Shown here: positions 44,380-54,827 of the stretch, one piece after another | Position numbering within the stretch: the first letter of the stretch is position 1 | How the letters are laid out: the number at the start of each line of letters is the position of its first letter | From: Undaria pinnatifida | Taxonomy: Eukaryota > Sar > Phaeophyceae > Laminariales > Alariaceae | DNA: 64,000 nucleotides | Direction: 5' to 3' | NCBI GenBank assembly: GCA_012845835.1 | Contig: JABAKD010000026.1 | Span: 13,280,111 to 13,344,110, forward strand | Notes under the pieces: model-generated | Databases searched by the model: none | What the model saw: only the letters and a program-made list of their open reading frames with translations | What the model was told of the DNA's origin: nothing | Position numbers and translations under genes: made by a program

Positions 44380-45290
44380 TACGAAGCATTGACTCAACAG
44401 GCCACGTACACACTACCTATTTCTTGACAAAGGATCCCCGTCGTTCAAAAACCGCGTTTAGCCAAAAGCGCTGCGCCTCTTATCGTCGCAAGCGTCACAA
44501 CAAGCTACGTACGGCAGATGTGCGCCATTTTTACGTTTTTGGCTGCTCCTCATTTTTTGGGAAAAGCTCTTATGCCTTTCCTGCTTAAGGCAAAAACCTG
44601 TGTTTGTAGGGAAAAAAAAGAAAGCTGAAAATGCTTGTGTGATTCATGACCATAGCCATGGCCTAGATATACAGTACCTTCATGTTGCAGTACTATTAAT
44701 AGAATGGATTTCCGACGAGTTTGGGTTAAGGAGACCCGGCATTCAGATTTGTTTTTTGCCAAAAAAAGGTACACCTTAATACCTTTTATCTAGAGCACGC
44801 ATGTCGGCTCACTCTCCGGGATAAAGTCTAGAACTTCTGTCTGGCGGGGGACTCCGAAAACGACGCCTGCTTCAACAGTAGTAGCACTTTTTGCCTTAAA
44901 CGAATGCTGAAGGGCGGGGCTTCTTCCGCCAGAATCGTCGGATATGGGTTATTTGTGTTGAATTACTATCGTTCTATACCTAGGCCATGGCAATTTTTCA
45001 TCCGGTACTACTAGCAGTTTTTTTTGTTCATCAAAATCAGTTTTTTTTTTGTTAAGACATGCTTTAAGCTCCTAAAGGGAGGAGCCTCACAAAAAAAAAA
45101 AGCGAGCTACCTCTTCTATCGCAGCACGTGTCAAACCCAAAAAATGCCCAACTAGGAGAGGAAAACCACCCGTCACCGTTGGCATAATAACAATACAGCA
45201 ATAATAGCGAGTTTACAATGACGATGTTCGTTAGTACACTCACAGTAATAGGCCATGGGGCCGTTTTTGTTAGATGCACTTACATGATTT
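44380..45290. other. Non-coding, dispersed repeat copies
   Basis: About 44940-45160 is a copy of the dispersed repeat with cctaggccatgg and the following ctcctaaagggaggagcctc hairpin. No gene recognised. Confidence 0.5.
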
Positions 45291-45297
45291 TCGCAAG

Positions 45298-45431
45298 TCT
45301 TCAGACTAGCGGACCTTCAGACTAGGAGGCCTTCAGACTAGCATGCCTTCAGACTAGCATGCCTTCAGACTAGCATGCCTTCAGACTAGCATGCCTTCAG
45401 ACTAGCATGCCTTCAGACTGGCAGGCCTTTA
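45298..45431. repeat. 16-bp tandem repeat, about 8 units
   Basis: The unit ccttcagactagcatg is repeated with the central five copies nearly perfect. The outer units vary (gcgga, gaggg, ggcag). The array ends where MITE copy B starts, and its last unit (cctttagactaagg) overlaps the MITE terminus. Confidence 0.95.
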
Positions 45432-45712
45432 GACTAAGGCTCTACGGTAGCGGGGGGTACCTCCATTTTCGTTGCTACTGGGTTTGAGCCCCACCCGCAT
45501 GTGTGACTCTGTACCTCTCTGACAAAAACTACACCAGGCGATTTGCTTCGCGCATCGTAGCGACCCATTTCCATTGCGAATTCACATCGCAAGATTCAGC
45601 TAGAGTGCGAAAGCTTGAGACCGCAAAAGACCACGAGATCCACCCGCGCGAGTGACCCCGAGACGCCGCAAACAAATTCCCCGGCAGTGACCCTCCTACC
45701 GTAGCCACAGTC
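45432..45712. mobile_element. TTAA-type MITE, copy B
   Basis: Left end gactaaggctctacggtag; right end ctaccgtagccacagtc. The interior has the palindromic cccgcgcgagtgac and the shared blocks gcgattt.c..cgc, gtagc..acccattt. Flanks are TTTA and TTCA rather than a perfect TTAA. Confidence 0.7.
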
Positions 45713-45777
45713 TTCATTGCTTGCGTGAGGGGTGCATATATATATATATGTATTACTTCACAAGAGTGAGAAGCCCA

Positions 45778-46071
45778 AACCAAGGCGACGGTACTAGAGG
45801 GGATGTTACGACTGTTATGATATACCCCCATTTCCGATACCGGGGTTGAGCCGCTCACACGAGCGACTCTCTACATCACGCGACAAAAACACCTTGTAGG
45901 CGATGTTTTTCGCGCAGCGTAGCTTGCCATTCCGTTGCCGATTCATACCGCAAGGTTAAAACAGCACGACATCTTGAGGCCGCTGAGGAGCAGGAGGGTC
46001 GCTCGCGCGAGTGACCCCGAGCCACCGCGGAAAATGTCTCGAAATTAGACCCCCTTACAGTGGCCTTGGTC
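45778..46071. mobile_element. TTAA-type MITE, copy C
   Basis: Left end aaccaaggcgacggta; right end ttacagtggccttggtc. Internally it carries ccgctcacacgagcgactct and gtcgctcgcgcgagtgacc. Same orientation as copy B; ends are diverged. Confidence 0.65.
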
Positions 46072-46223
46072 CCCACCATAAAATATTTAGGTGAGCACTC
46101 CCGTCGACCGTATCATAGCACGCACCGAGATGCCACGCACGAGGCGTTCTATAACGGACCGGTGATCTCCAATCAAGGCCGCCTGATATCGTGTTATTGA
46201 GTCCAACCCAACACCAACGCTAC

Positions 46224-46482
46224 GGCCAAGGCTACGGCATTGTAGCATCATACCCCCGTTTTCATTCCCTGGCTTGAGCCGGCTTGCGCCACACACAGGA
46301 CTGACTCTGTGCCTCACGGACCAAATGATGTATTTTGATTATTGTTTGGCGCTGCGAGGCTTACCCTTCCATTGCGGATTCATACCGCGAATTCCAACCG
46401 CGCGTACGTGAGTAAGACGGCAAAAGGGTAGGTGGGTCACTTGCGCGAATGACCTCGAGCCACCACTACCATAGCCTGGATC
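46224..46482. mobile_element. TTAA-type MITE, copy D
   Basis: Left end ggccaaggctacgg; right end ctaccatagcctggatc. The interior keeps tcacttgcgcgaatgacc. A solitary left end (gaccaaggccacggtact) also occurs at 46708. Confidence 0.6.
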
Positions 46483-46489
46483 CCAACTC

Positions 46490-47727
46490 CTGCTGGACCC
46501 TCAAGTTTCCGCGGCGCAACGGATGGACAGCAGAGTAGTTGCATTGTGTTCTACTGTTCTTCATGGTGGGTACAGTTCAGTGACCCCACCAGTGGCGCAT
46601 GGGCCATCAAACAAAAAAGGAAGGAAAACGAGGTATACATAAACACATGAGGCATCGTTCTTCCCCCCTGCTTCTTTCGTTTTCGCGTTACAGCTCGATA
46701 TCGAGCGGACCAAGGCCACGGTACTATAGTATTGCGAGAAGGGCTTCGTGGACGGTCTATGGCTGTGTGCTTCACGGATACTACCGCAGCTCTGAGCCTT
46801 TTTCAATTTGTGCCACACCTACAATCGTTTCCTCGTCATCCACACTTGAAACGTCCGACCAAACGCCTCGCTTCTCAAGCTCTGTCGGGCCTGACTAACG
46901 CTAGGACTTGGCACAACATTACCGCGGCCACACATTAGGTTGCCCGCAATTATATAAGGGGGCTGTGCCTTCTACCCCCCCCCCCCGGACCCCCCGTCCT
47001 CCGAGCCCCCTTCACCGCTCCCCTCCCTCGCCTGGGTATCCCGCAGTCACCCTCTCCATAGCTTTGCTCGTCATCATCATCGCCTTCGATTTTGTGTTGC
47101 GACATCTCCAACCTCCTCGACGCTGCGACGAGCCCTTCCGTCCCGTTCGATATTCCCTGCCAAGCATATATACATGCTTCGCTACAGCTTCGACCCCGCA
47201 GGTTGTCACGCATTGTGGTGATGGGACCAACCCTACGCTCGAAGGAGACTCAACGTGGAGTACCGACTTATGCTACGATAATGTTGCGCACTAACGTTTT
47301 TCGAAGATAAAATACACATTCGAGGAGGTTCATACACATAACCCCAAAGCAGACTGCGATAAAGAAAAGCGAAAGAGCACGACGTTGGTCTACAACCACA
47401 TGGCCTAGCTAGGTATACAATTAATTGTACTGCAAAAAATACAAGTACAGCAGCAGTGTTCAGACGAAATTGGGCTACAAGGAGCCGCCGTCATTCGGGG
47501 GGCATAAAAAGTGAAAATTAAAACTGCTACGCCCCTAAGCCGTAGACCTTAACTCCAACGATGTCGGGTCGTAATTATTATAAAGGGCTCCCCTCGTTAT
47601 TGCAAACATGCTTTGGCGAAAACGTGCTAGCCCTAGGGCAATCGTGACCCGCCGCGTCTACCGCGCAAAGAGAGCCCTGTGCCTCTCAGCCCGCAAATGG
47701 ACATGGCTACGGGAGCGGGGATACCCC
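46490..47727. other. No gene recognised
   Basis: Frames of up to 128 residues overlap on opposite strands and include poly-C/poly-G and Pro-rich sequence. I do not call a gene here. Confidence 0.4.
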
Positions 47728-47975
47728 TTCTCAACATCTGAGCCACTCGCACGAGCGACTCTGTACCTCACTGATGAAACACTCCATCAGGCGATTTTGC
47801 TTTGGCGCAGCGTAGCTGACAATTTCCTCGCGGGTGCGTGCACATCGCAAAATTTAAACAGCACGAAAAGCCTCAGACAGCGATCGCAAGGAACAGGCGG
47901 GTCCCTCGCGCGAGTGACCCGGAGCCTCCTTGGAAAACAGGCTCCGGAAGCGACATCCCTACCGTAGCCTTGATC
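47728..47975. mobile_element. TTAA-type MITE, copy E (left end unclear)
   Basis: Shares gagccactcgcacgagcgactctgtacc, gcgattttgctttggcgcagcgtagc, tccctcgcgcgagtgacc and a right end ctaccgtagccttgatc with the family. The left terminus has decayed. Confidence 0.6.
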
Positions 47976-47979
47976 AAGC

Positions 47980-48690
47980 GGAGCTTAAAATATTTCTGTT
48001 TTAGGTACCGCAGCGTAACGATCTTATAGGGTGGCGCTACGAAAGAGGTAAAACTTCAGGGACAAGCTCTTTCCTGAATGACGGGGTTCCTTGATCCCAC
48101 ATCGTGAACTCGGAAGGGTGTTCTTGTTTGCAATATATCATTTTCTTGGTACAATATAGACTACAATATACCTACATGCCGCAGTCATGAATGTTGGGTT
48201 TGTCAATCTGGTCGGCGAGTACTTTCAGCTTACTTGACGTTAAAACGGTTTGGGGTGGGGCATAGAGCGCTCCTCGTGTAAGGTTATGAGCCTCAGAAAA
48301 AAAAAGCAAAAACACTCCACCGTGTAGCATGTGTCTAAAGGCTCACCCTCAAAGCAGGATGTACAGTATGGCGCCAAGTAACAGATTCGCGACGGCGCGC
48401 ATCTCGAAGCCGTACGCTCACAAAAGCTTATATTAATTAGGCATGCAACTCAATTGGAGTGTGGCAGCCACGACGAAAATATGTATCCTAAGCGTGATTC
48501 TCTCCTACAGCGTCCTTGATTTGAAACACTGCAAATCGGACACAGCCGCCACAGCAGTGAGGTGTCGGATACGAGTACAGTGCAGGACGCTCCTACTACT
48601 GTTGTATTAAGAAACAAGGCAACATCAACGGCATATAGACTGACATCCATACGACAATAAGAAACCCACCAGCCGTTATAACACTGTGCT
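47980..48690. other. No gene recognised; dispersed repeat copy
   Basis: 48080-48340 resembles the dispersed repeat found at 34040-34300 (tgacggggttccttgatcccac, later gagcgctcctcgtgtaagg). No coding signal. Confidence 0.4.
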
Positions 48691-48694
48691 TGTG

Positions 48695-48935
48695 GTGAAT
48701 GTGGTTAGGGTGGTATTCGTGGTGGTGGTGGCGGCGGCGATGGTGGCGGTGGTGACGGTTGTGGCGGTGGCGTGACGGTTGTGGAGATGGTGGTAGCGGT
48801 GGGGATGGTGGTGGTGGTGATGATGGTGGTGGCAGTGGTGTGGTGGGTGATGGGTGGTGGTGGTGGCGGTGGTGGTGGTAGTGGTAACGGCGGCGTTGAT
48901 GGTTGCGGTGGCTGTTGCAATAGTGGGGGTGGTAA
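48695..48935. repeat. (GGT)n / GGC microsatellite
   Basis: About 240 bp of imperfect GGT, GGC and GAT triplets. They yield poly-His, poly-Pro and poly-Val shadow frames on both strands. Confidence 0.95.
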
Positions 48936-49318
48936 TGAAAGAGACCATCGATGCAAAGTGTAGTGTCGCTCAGATGCATTTACAGATTTTGTCAGTGGTG
49001 TCACAGTAGTTGGTCGAAACCGGAGTATGGTGCCCTTCCATGGCGGTTGTGACCGTTTGGAGCTCATCGATCACCACACCGCGCGCTATGGCTTGCTTTT
49101 CTTTTCGAATGAATGAAATTTTGCGAGTATACTTCCGGTTGAAGCATGGCACACATGTTATGCCTCATTACGTAGGGGGTCAAACCACTACCCCGGCTTC
49201 AAACCCTTCGAAATCATTATTACGTGCTGTACGTTCTGCATGCATGCGCGAGTAGCGATTCCTATATACCCCAGGCGCATGTAACGACAATATTAATCGC
49301 CTTGATTTGAGCAAACAC

Positions 49319-49629
49319 TTTTTTTTTTTTTTTTTTTTTTGCACACTTTCACTTTCTAGCTTCTGGACAAGCCGTGGTCACAGGTGTCATCCCTTCTCCT
49401 CCCCGGTTCTTGCCTTCAATTTTTATCGCGCATAGGGTTCAGCAATCCCACTGCTCGTCGATTGTTCATCGAGTGTTGATAACTCACGCTCTCGCGCTTT
49501 CCGCACGTCAATTTGTCCACAAGGAAAATTCCCAACGATTTTATACGAGTATGCACTCGGCGGGGCTCGAACTCACGAAACTGACCTATACCAGGTTCGA
49601 GGATAACCTGATACGCCACCGGGGCGACC
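49319..49629 (-). mobile_element. tRNA-derived SINE, copy 2 with 22-A tail
   Basis: On the minus strand the head begins near 49629 (aggtcgccccggtggcgta) and the body matches copies 1 and 3. The element ends in 22 A residues (49319-49340, seen as T on the + strand). It lies head to head with copy 3, which is inverted 142 bp away. Confidence 0.85.
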
Positions 49630-49770
49630 TATATATGCCCGCGGAGGTGCAAACAAGGAATAGCCTATAGACAAATGGAAAAACCACCCACAGATGCTAC
49701 GGTAGAGCTAGAGGTGCACGTTTCTTTTCGCCGAGGCGCCTACCTCACTTGAAGAGCTCTATACCCAACC

Positions 49771-50080
49771 CGGTCGCCCCGGTGGCGTATAAGGTTAACC
49801 TCGAGCCTGGTATAAGTCAGTTTCGAGGGTTCGAATCCCCCCGAGTGCATACTCGTATAAATTCGTGCGGACTTTTTCTTGCGCAAAAATTGACTTGCGG
49901 AAAGCGCGAGAGCGTGAGTTAGTAACACTCGATGAAAAATCGACGAGCAGTGGGATTGCTGAACCCTATGCGCGATATACACTGAAGGCAAGAACCGAGG
50001 GGTAGAAGGGACGACACCTGTGATCACGGCTTGTCCAGAAGCTGGAAAGTAGATGACATGTGTGAAAAAGGAAAGGAACA
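49771..50080 (+). mobile_element. tRNA-derived SINE, copy 3 with perfect A and B boxes
   Basis: The head holds TGGCGTATAAGG at 49783-49794, a perfect fit to the RNA polymerase III A box TRGYNNANNNGG. GGTTCGAATCC at 49828-49838 is a perfect fit to the B box. The spacing between them is tRNA-like. The body (acttgcggaaagcgcgagagcg, cgacgagcagtgggattgctgaacc, cttgtccagaagctggaaagt) is not tRNA-like and matches the other copies. The 3' end has an A-rich tail (gtgtgaaaaagg) rather than a pure one. Transcription would start at the head by polymerase III. It has no ORF and would rely on a LINE for movement. Confidence 0.85.
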
Positions 50081-50084
50081 AAAA

Positions 50085-50386
50085 CTAACATAGTCTATAG
50101 AATCTCTATAGTCTAGTCTATATCCCTTCCACGGCAAAAAAAAAACCCGAGAAAACTCAAAGTAAAACCCGACGAAAAAACCCACATGACCTAGTCTAGT
50201 CTGTAGGCCTAGAACATCGACGCCGGCTACAATGATAGAGGTACTTCGAAGTATTATTTAGAGCACGCTTTGGAAAAACCATTTTCTGGTTTTCGGGTCG
50301 CGCATGAACCCAACATCGCTGGGACGCTACCCGGTAGTTCGTTAGGCGCCTTTTTTTTGTTTCATGCAAGCCTTAAGGGCCATGAG
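50085..50386. other. No gene; spacer between SINE and hAT-like element
   Basis: Contains short repeats of tagtctata/tctatagtctag. No coding signal. Confidence 0.5.
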
Positions 50387-50809
50387 CTTTTTTACAGGGT
50401 ACTCCTGGGGAATTTTCCCGTCACGGTTTTCCCGTCGTAATAGGCGGATACGGGACGGTAGCGGAATACCGTCAAAATTCGCGATACCGTATACCGCCAA
50501 AGTCGGTACCGTCAAAAAACGAGAATCCGCTTCCCGTTTAAAAAGTACCGTATTTTTCAAAACCGCCAAAAAAATACCGTCATGATGCAGTACCGTCAAA
50601 AAAGTACCGCCATGTGGAGATACGCATTGACACAGTTGCCTCCTTGTTCGGCCTGCCCCGTCCTTGGGGTGGGCCGAGGAAGCCCGCGAGGACCTGCAGC
50701 GGTCTAGCGGCAGTCACACGGGCATCGAGCCTCGGGCTGGGTAGAGAGGGAACCTTGCGCGGTCTGGCTAGTGAACTGCTCACTCTAAGGACCGCGTGGG
50801 GTGGTGGTG

Positions 50810-53800
50810 ATGGGTTTTCTTTTGAACCCCGACGCCGAGGAGTTCATCCCCGGGGCAGAACGGGTACATCACCACAGCAGAGAGCGCAGCGTGGGCAGCT
50901 TGGGGAGTGGAGAGGCTGGCCACCGCGTGGGTACGCATGCACGACAGGAAGGATGGGAGTGTCGGCGTTGGCTGGGACGGCTACACCCAGCCAGCGGAAA
51001 CCAAGGCGCGAACCGGGCTACGAAACGGAGAGCCACAATCATCACATTAATAGAGAAAAAAAAGAAACAACAGAAACAGAAACGGAGGAGGGGACGAGCC
51101 TCTCGTCGGCTGGCTGAGAAAGCAGCACGCGAGACTCGTAAGAGACGGAAGGCGGCACTTGTGGCGGTAGCGACCTACAACGTGCGTACCCTGGCCGTAA
51201 AGGGGAAGAACGGGTATGGGCATGACGAGCGTGTACTGGCGAAAGGCCAGCAACTCGGCTGTGACTTCATTGGCCTGCAGGAAACTCGACGGCCCGGCAA
51301 CACGAGATTCAGTGCAGCTGGATACCAAGTTTTTTGCTCAGGTCAGGAAAAAACAGCAGCGAGGCAAGGGCTGTACGGAGTAGGTCTAGCGGTTAAGGAC
51401 CCAATATGCCGTAAGTCTAGGTTTACCCAGCAGTTCATTGACGAACGGCTTATGTCTATGCGCTTTGAGTTGGATGGTCGATGCGATGCTGTTAATTTCG
51501 TCGTTGCGTACGCCCCAACTGATTGTACCAAAGACACCAAGCTGAAAGGTATTTTCTGGCAAAAGCTGGAGGACCTGGTTGAACAGATCCCTACTAAAGA
51601 GTGTTTGTTTGTACTGATGGATGCTAACGCGCGAACTGGGCAGAGGATGGAAGGGTGCGGTGATGATGAAAGTAGGGTGCTTGGAGCATACGGACGAGAT
51701 GCTCGTAGCGATAATGGCAAACGACTTTTGTCGTTCGCTACCAATTGCAAGCTAGCTCTCACCAACACATTTTTCAGCACGCGCAAGGGTGGGATATCGC
51801 ATACGTACAACGGCACCAGCCCGAATGACCGTAAGAGGATAGACTACATCCTAACCCGCCAAGCCCATCGACCTAGAGTACATGATGTTAAAGTCATCCC
51901 ACAGCCTCCGCCACCAGCTAAGGCCGATTCAGACCACAACATTGTGTACATCAAGGTCCGACTTAGTGGTCACTTTTCGTCCAACAGAAAAATGCTGAAA
52001 CCCCCAAAACGCCGAGAATTCGACAGGCAGCTTTTTTTATCCGACGGAAAGCGTCGCCAACGAGTAATCGCGAGGGTTGTTTCCACTCTCAACCAACCTA
52101 TCCAGCCCCGTAACACGTCTGGCATGGTTGAGTTTTTCACCACGACTATCATCGATGCTGTAGAGAAAGAGGTGCCACCTCCACCACGTCGCCACCGCCG
52201 GCATGGTTGGTGCGAGCCTGCCGAAACTTCGGCCGCTTTCAGAGTAGCATGGACAGCGAGGGAGGACGCGAGACAGTTCTTGCGTGCCAACCCCCGAGAC
52301 AGTGTAGCGTGGAAGAAATTGAGATCTGCGTGTGCGAATCTGCAGGAAGTGGTTGCCGCAGGAGTACAAGCGTACTTTGAAGAGTACCTCGTCGAAACCG
52401 AGAGACTCCTAGCGAGTAACGATCAACGAGGGTTCTACAAGCACCTGAAGAGTACGGTGGGATTGCAAGGTACAAAAGCGAGGAGCGAGCAGTTTATTAT
52501 GGACGAGGATGGCACGTTGTTGCGGGATCAAGCGCGAATTCGTGAACGATGGGCGGGGCACTACCACAAACTCTTGAACACGAAATCGCTGAAACTCGAT
52601 CCCACGATCATCGACCTCTTGCCACCGCGACCCCTTAAACTATCGCTTGGAGATGAACCATCCATGGACGAGATGATGGATGCGATTAAGGGCATGTCAA
52701 ATTGGAAAGCCGTTGGACCAGACGGTCTCCCGGTCGAACTACTAAAACTTGGCCACCCCGCTTTCGTCCAGTGTTTTCACAATATCCTTGTCAACGTGTG
52801 GGTAACGGGCGAAGTCCCCCAGCAATGGAAAGATGCTATCATCAAGACCCTTCACAAAAAAAAGGATCGAACTGATTGCAACAATTACAGAGGGATCTCG
52901 CTTGTTGCCCACGCAGGCAAAATATTGTTGAAAATCGTTGCGTCCCGCCTTAGCAACTACTGCGAGGCCGAGGAAATACTTCCTGAAGAACAGTGCGGCT
53001 TCCGTCCCGCACGGTCGACGGTCGACATGCTGTTTGTCGTGCGCCGGTTGCAAGAGCTCGGACGACAGAGGAAAATCCCCCTGTACATGTGCTTCATCGA
53101 TCTGCAGAAAGCGTACGACTCTGTCGACCGGGAACTGTTGTGGGAGGTACTCACACGCCTTGGCGTACCAACCAAGATGCGCACAGTTATCCGCAACTTC
53201 CACGAAGGCATGCGGGCTCGCGTGCGTGCGGATGACGGCGAGCACTCGGATTGGTTTAATGTCACCCAGGGGCTGCGGCAAGGCTGCGTGCTATCACCGT
53301 TACTGTTCAACGTGTTCTTCGCTGCTGCGATACACGTCGTGCTGGTACGCTTCAGCAAAGACGAAAGCATCGTAAGGGATTTGGTTCACCTCGAAGAGGG
53401 CAGTGTAGTCGGAAAAGAGGAACCGTTGGCATGCGTGCAAAGGGCTGTGTGGGGCATGTTGTACGCAGATGACGCAGGAATTGTTTCGAAGTCGGCGGAA
53501 GGCCTTGCTAAAATGATGACAGTCATCGTGACTGTCTTCGAAGCAGCAGGCCTCACGGTATCGGAAAAGAAGACAGAGACGATGCTGCTACGAACACCGG
53601 ACCAGACATCCCTCGCCCCAGCGCTCGCGATCGAAGCATCAGGCCAGAGGTATAAACAGACGACCCAGTTTTTATACCTAGGCGGCATTATCCACGAAAG
53701 CGCTGACCTCTCGCTCGAAATCGAACGACGGATCCGTCTCATGCGGGCATGCCTCAAACGGTTTGGCCCGGAATTGTATGATAGGACGACCGCCCCGCTT

Positions 53801-54274
53801 AGTCTGAAAGTCCGCATGCTGAAGGCCAAGGTCATTGAGACCCTGCTGTACGGGTGTGTGACGTGGACCGTCAATGCGGACCACTTCGCCAAGCTCCGAT
53901 CAGCCCACCACGAAGTCCTTTTGCGAGTCATTGGCTTCCAGCGCCGATTACGCACCGACCACACCACCCTCTCGTACGCGAAGGCCCTCAGGATGACACG
54001 ATGCGAGAGCATCGAAACGACCATCCGTAAACGGCGGCTCTTCTTTGCCGGGGCCCTGGTGCGACAACACAAGGGGCGATTGCCCCGTCGGTTGATGTAC
54101 GGGACGATCGCTGGTGGGGAGAACCCGAAACCAGGCGGACAACTCAAGACTTGGCCTAGAGCCATAGCTGAGGACCTTAGGGTGTTCAAAGCCAACGAGG
54201 GATCAACGGAACACTCCCCCTTAGTTTTTGGAGTTGGGACCGCGCTGTGGCCCACTGCATCAAAAAAGCGATAG
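50810..54274 (+). CDS. LINE ORF: AP-type endonuclease and reverse transcriptase
   Basis: 1154 residues from ATG 50810 (GTG codons just upstream are also open), uninterrupted. A basic N-terminus of about 120 residues (KKKKQQKQKRRRGRASRR) precedes an apurinic-type endonuclease: TYNVRTL with Asn 124, LQETR with Glu 158, MDANARTG, RIDYIL and SDHN at 374-377. The reverse transcriptase follows with GPDGLP, ILLKIVASRL, CGFRPARST, FIDLQKAYDSVDR (Asp 764), GLRQGCVLSPLLFN and LYADD at 884-888. A C-terminal thumb region carries YLGG and LLYGCVTW. It nicks target DNA and primes reverse transcription on the cut end. No RNase H and no separate ORF1 were recognised; a 167-residue frame overlapping the start (50614-51117) is unconvincing. 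The last residues are altered, because the second copy of the 3' end at 54452 reads on ~95 residues further, so this protein is slightly shortened. Clade not resolved. Confidence 0.93.
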   Translation: MGFLLNPDAEEFIPGAERVHHHSRERSVGSLGSGEAGHRVGTHARQEGWECRRWLGRLHPASGNQGANRATKRRATIITLIEKKKKQQKQKRRRGRASRRLAEKAARETRKRRKAALVAVATYNVRTLAVKGKNGYGHDERVLAKGQQLGCDFIGLQETRRPGNTRFSAAGYQVFCSGQEKTAARQGLYGVGLAVKDPICRKSRFTQQFIDERLMSMRFELDGRCDAVNFVVAYAPTDCTKDTKLKGIFWQKLEDLVEQIPTKECLFVLMDANARTGQRMEGCGDDESRVLGAYGRDARSDNGKRLLSFATNCKLALTNTFFSTRKGGISHTYNGTSPNDRKRIDYILTRQAHRPRVHDVKVIPQPPPPAKADSDHNIVYIKVRLSGHFSSNRKMLKPPKRREFDRQLFLSDGKRRQRVIARVVSTLNQPIQPRNTSGMVEFFTTTIIDAVEKEVPPPPRRHRRHGWCEPAETSAAFRVAWTAREDARQFLRANPRDSVAWKKLRSACANLQEVVAAGVQAYFEEYLVETERLLASNDQRGFYKHLKSTVGLQGTKARSEQFIMDEDGTLLRDQARIRERWAGHYHKLLNTKSLKLDPTIIDLLPPRPLKLSLGDEPSMDEMMDAIKGMSNWKAVGPDGLPVELLKLGHPAFVQCFHNILVNVWVTGEVPQQWKDAIIKTLHKKKDRTDCNNYRGISLVAHAGKILLKIVASRLSNYCEAEEILPEEQCGFRPARSTVDMLFVVRRLQELGRQRKIPLYMCFIDLQKAYDSVDRELLWEVLTRLGVPTKMRTVIRNFHEGMRARVRADDGEHSDWFNVTQGLRQGCVLSPLLFNVFFAAAIHVVLVRFSKDESIVRDLVHLEEGSVVGKEEPLACVQRAVWGMLYADDAGIVSKSAEGLAKMMTVIVTVFEAAGLTVSEKKTETMLLRTPDQTSLAPALAIEASGQRYKQTTQFLYLGGIIHESADLSLEIERRIRLMRACLKRFGPELYDRTTAPLSLKVRMLKAKVIETLLYGCVTWTVNADHFAKLRSAHHEVLLRVIGFQRRLRTDHTTLSYAKALRMTRCESIETTIRKRRLFFAGALVRQHKGRLPRRLMYGTIAGGENPKPGGQLKTWPRAIAEDLRVFKANEGSTEHSPLVFGVGTALWPTASKKR

Positions 54275-54556
54275 GCAAGACTATAACCGACAGGCTATCT
54301 ACTAGACCACGATATCACAGCAGCATTGCTGCAGTGGTATCTACCAGCACTACTTTTTCATGTGCAACTACTACTACTGAATATTAGCGAAACATAGGTG
54401 CCCACGCAGCTTGCAAATTTGAGTTTCAATCATTCAATCGGTCGTACTCACAGCTGAGGACCTTAGAGTGTTCAAAGCCAACGAGGGATCAACGGAACAC
54501 TCCCCCTTAGTTTTTGGAGTTGGGACCGCGCTGTGGCCCACTGCAGCAAAAAAGGC
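54157..54556 (+). repeat. 104-bp direct repeat of the LINE 3' coding end around a ~190-bp insert
   Basis: gctgaggaccttag...ctgtggcccactgca occurs at 54167-54262 and again at 54452-54550. Between the copies, after an A-run, lies about 190 bp that contains a partial agcttgcaaatttgagttt...actcacagctga motif also found in the composite repeats. The first copy ends the protein early. Confidence 0.85.
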
Positions 54557-54827
54557 GGGCAAGTGGTACCGGGGGGTCCTCGAAGCAGCTGAACGGTTCA
54601 TGGGCAGGTGGCACGAGGATGAGGCAAAGCTGAGTAGACAGCGCCGCGCATCCGCCGTGGGTGGTGTCGAAGGGAACGGGGGGAGGGGGGGCAGCAGGAG
54701 GGGTAGAAGGAACACCGCACAAGGGTATGGGGGCAGGGGGGGGGACAGGAGGAGTAGAAGGGAAACCGCGGTAGATGAAAGTAGGAAGGAGACCGCAGAC
54801 AGGGTAGCAAGGTACCAGGCCGACTAG
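54452..54827 (+). pseudogene. Detached C-terminal piece of the LINE ORF
   Basis: The frame (open from before 54468 to a TAG at 54825-54827) repeats the LINE ending VFGVGTALWPTA. It then continues KKAGKWYRGVLEAAERFMG and an Arg/Gly-rich low-complexity tail. This is probably the original C-terminus of the LINE protein, cut off from the main ORF by the duplication and insert. It has no start of its own. Confidence 0.7.

Noticed and set aside
46908-47294. 128-residue + strand ORF
   Set aside because: It contains poly-C-derived Pro runs, overlaps other frames on both strands and matches no family.
49771-49845. Genuine tRNA gene
   Set aside because: Although the A and B boxes are perfect, the head has no clear acceptor stem partner and is fused to a body shared with two other copies, so it is a SINE head.
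52742-54255. Long minus-strand ORFs (179, 289 residues) under the LINE
   Set aside because: They are antisense frames of a strongly supported reverse transcriptase gene.
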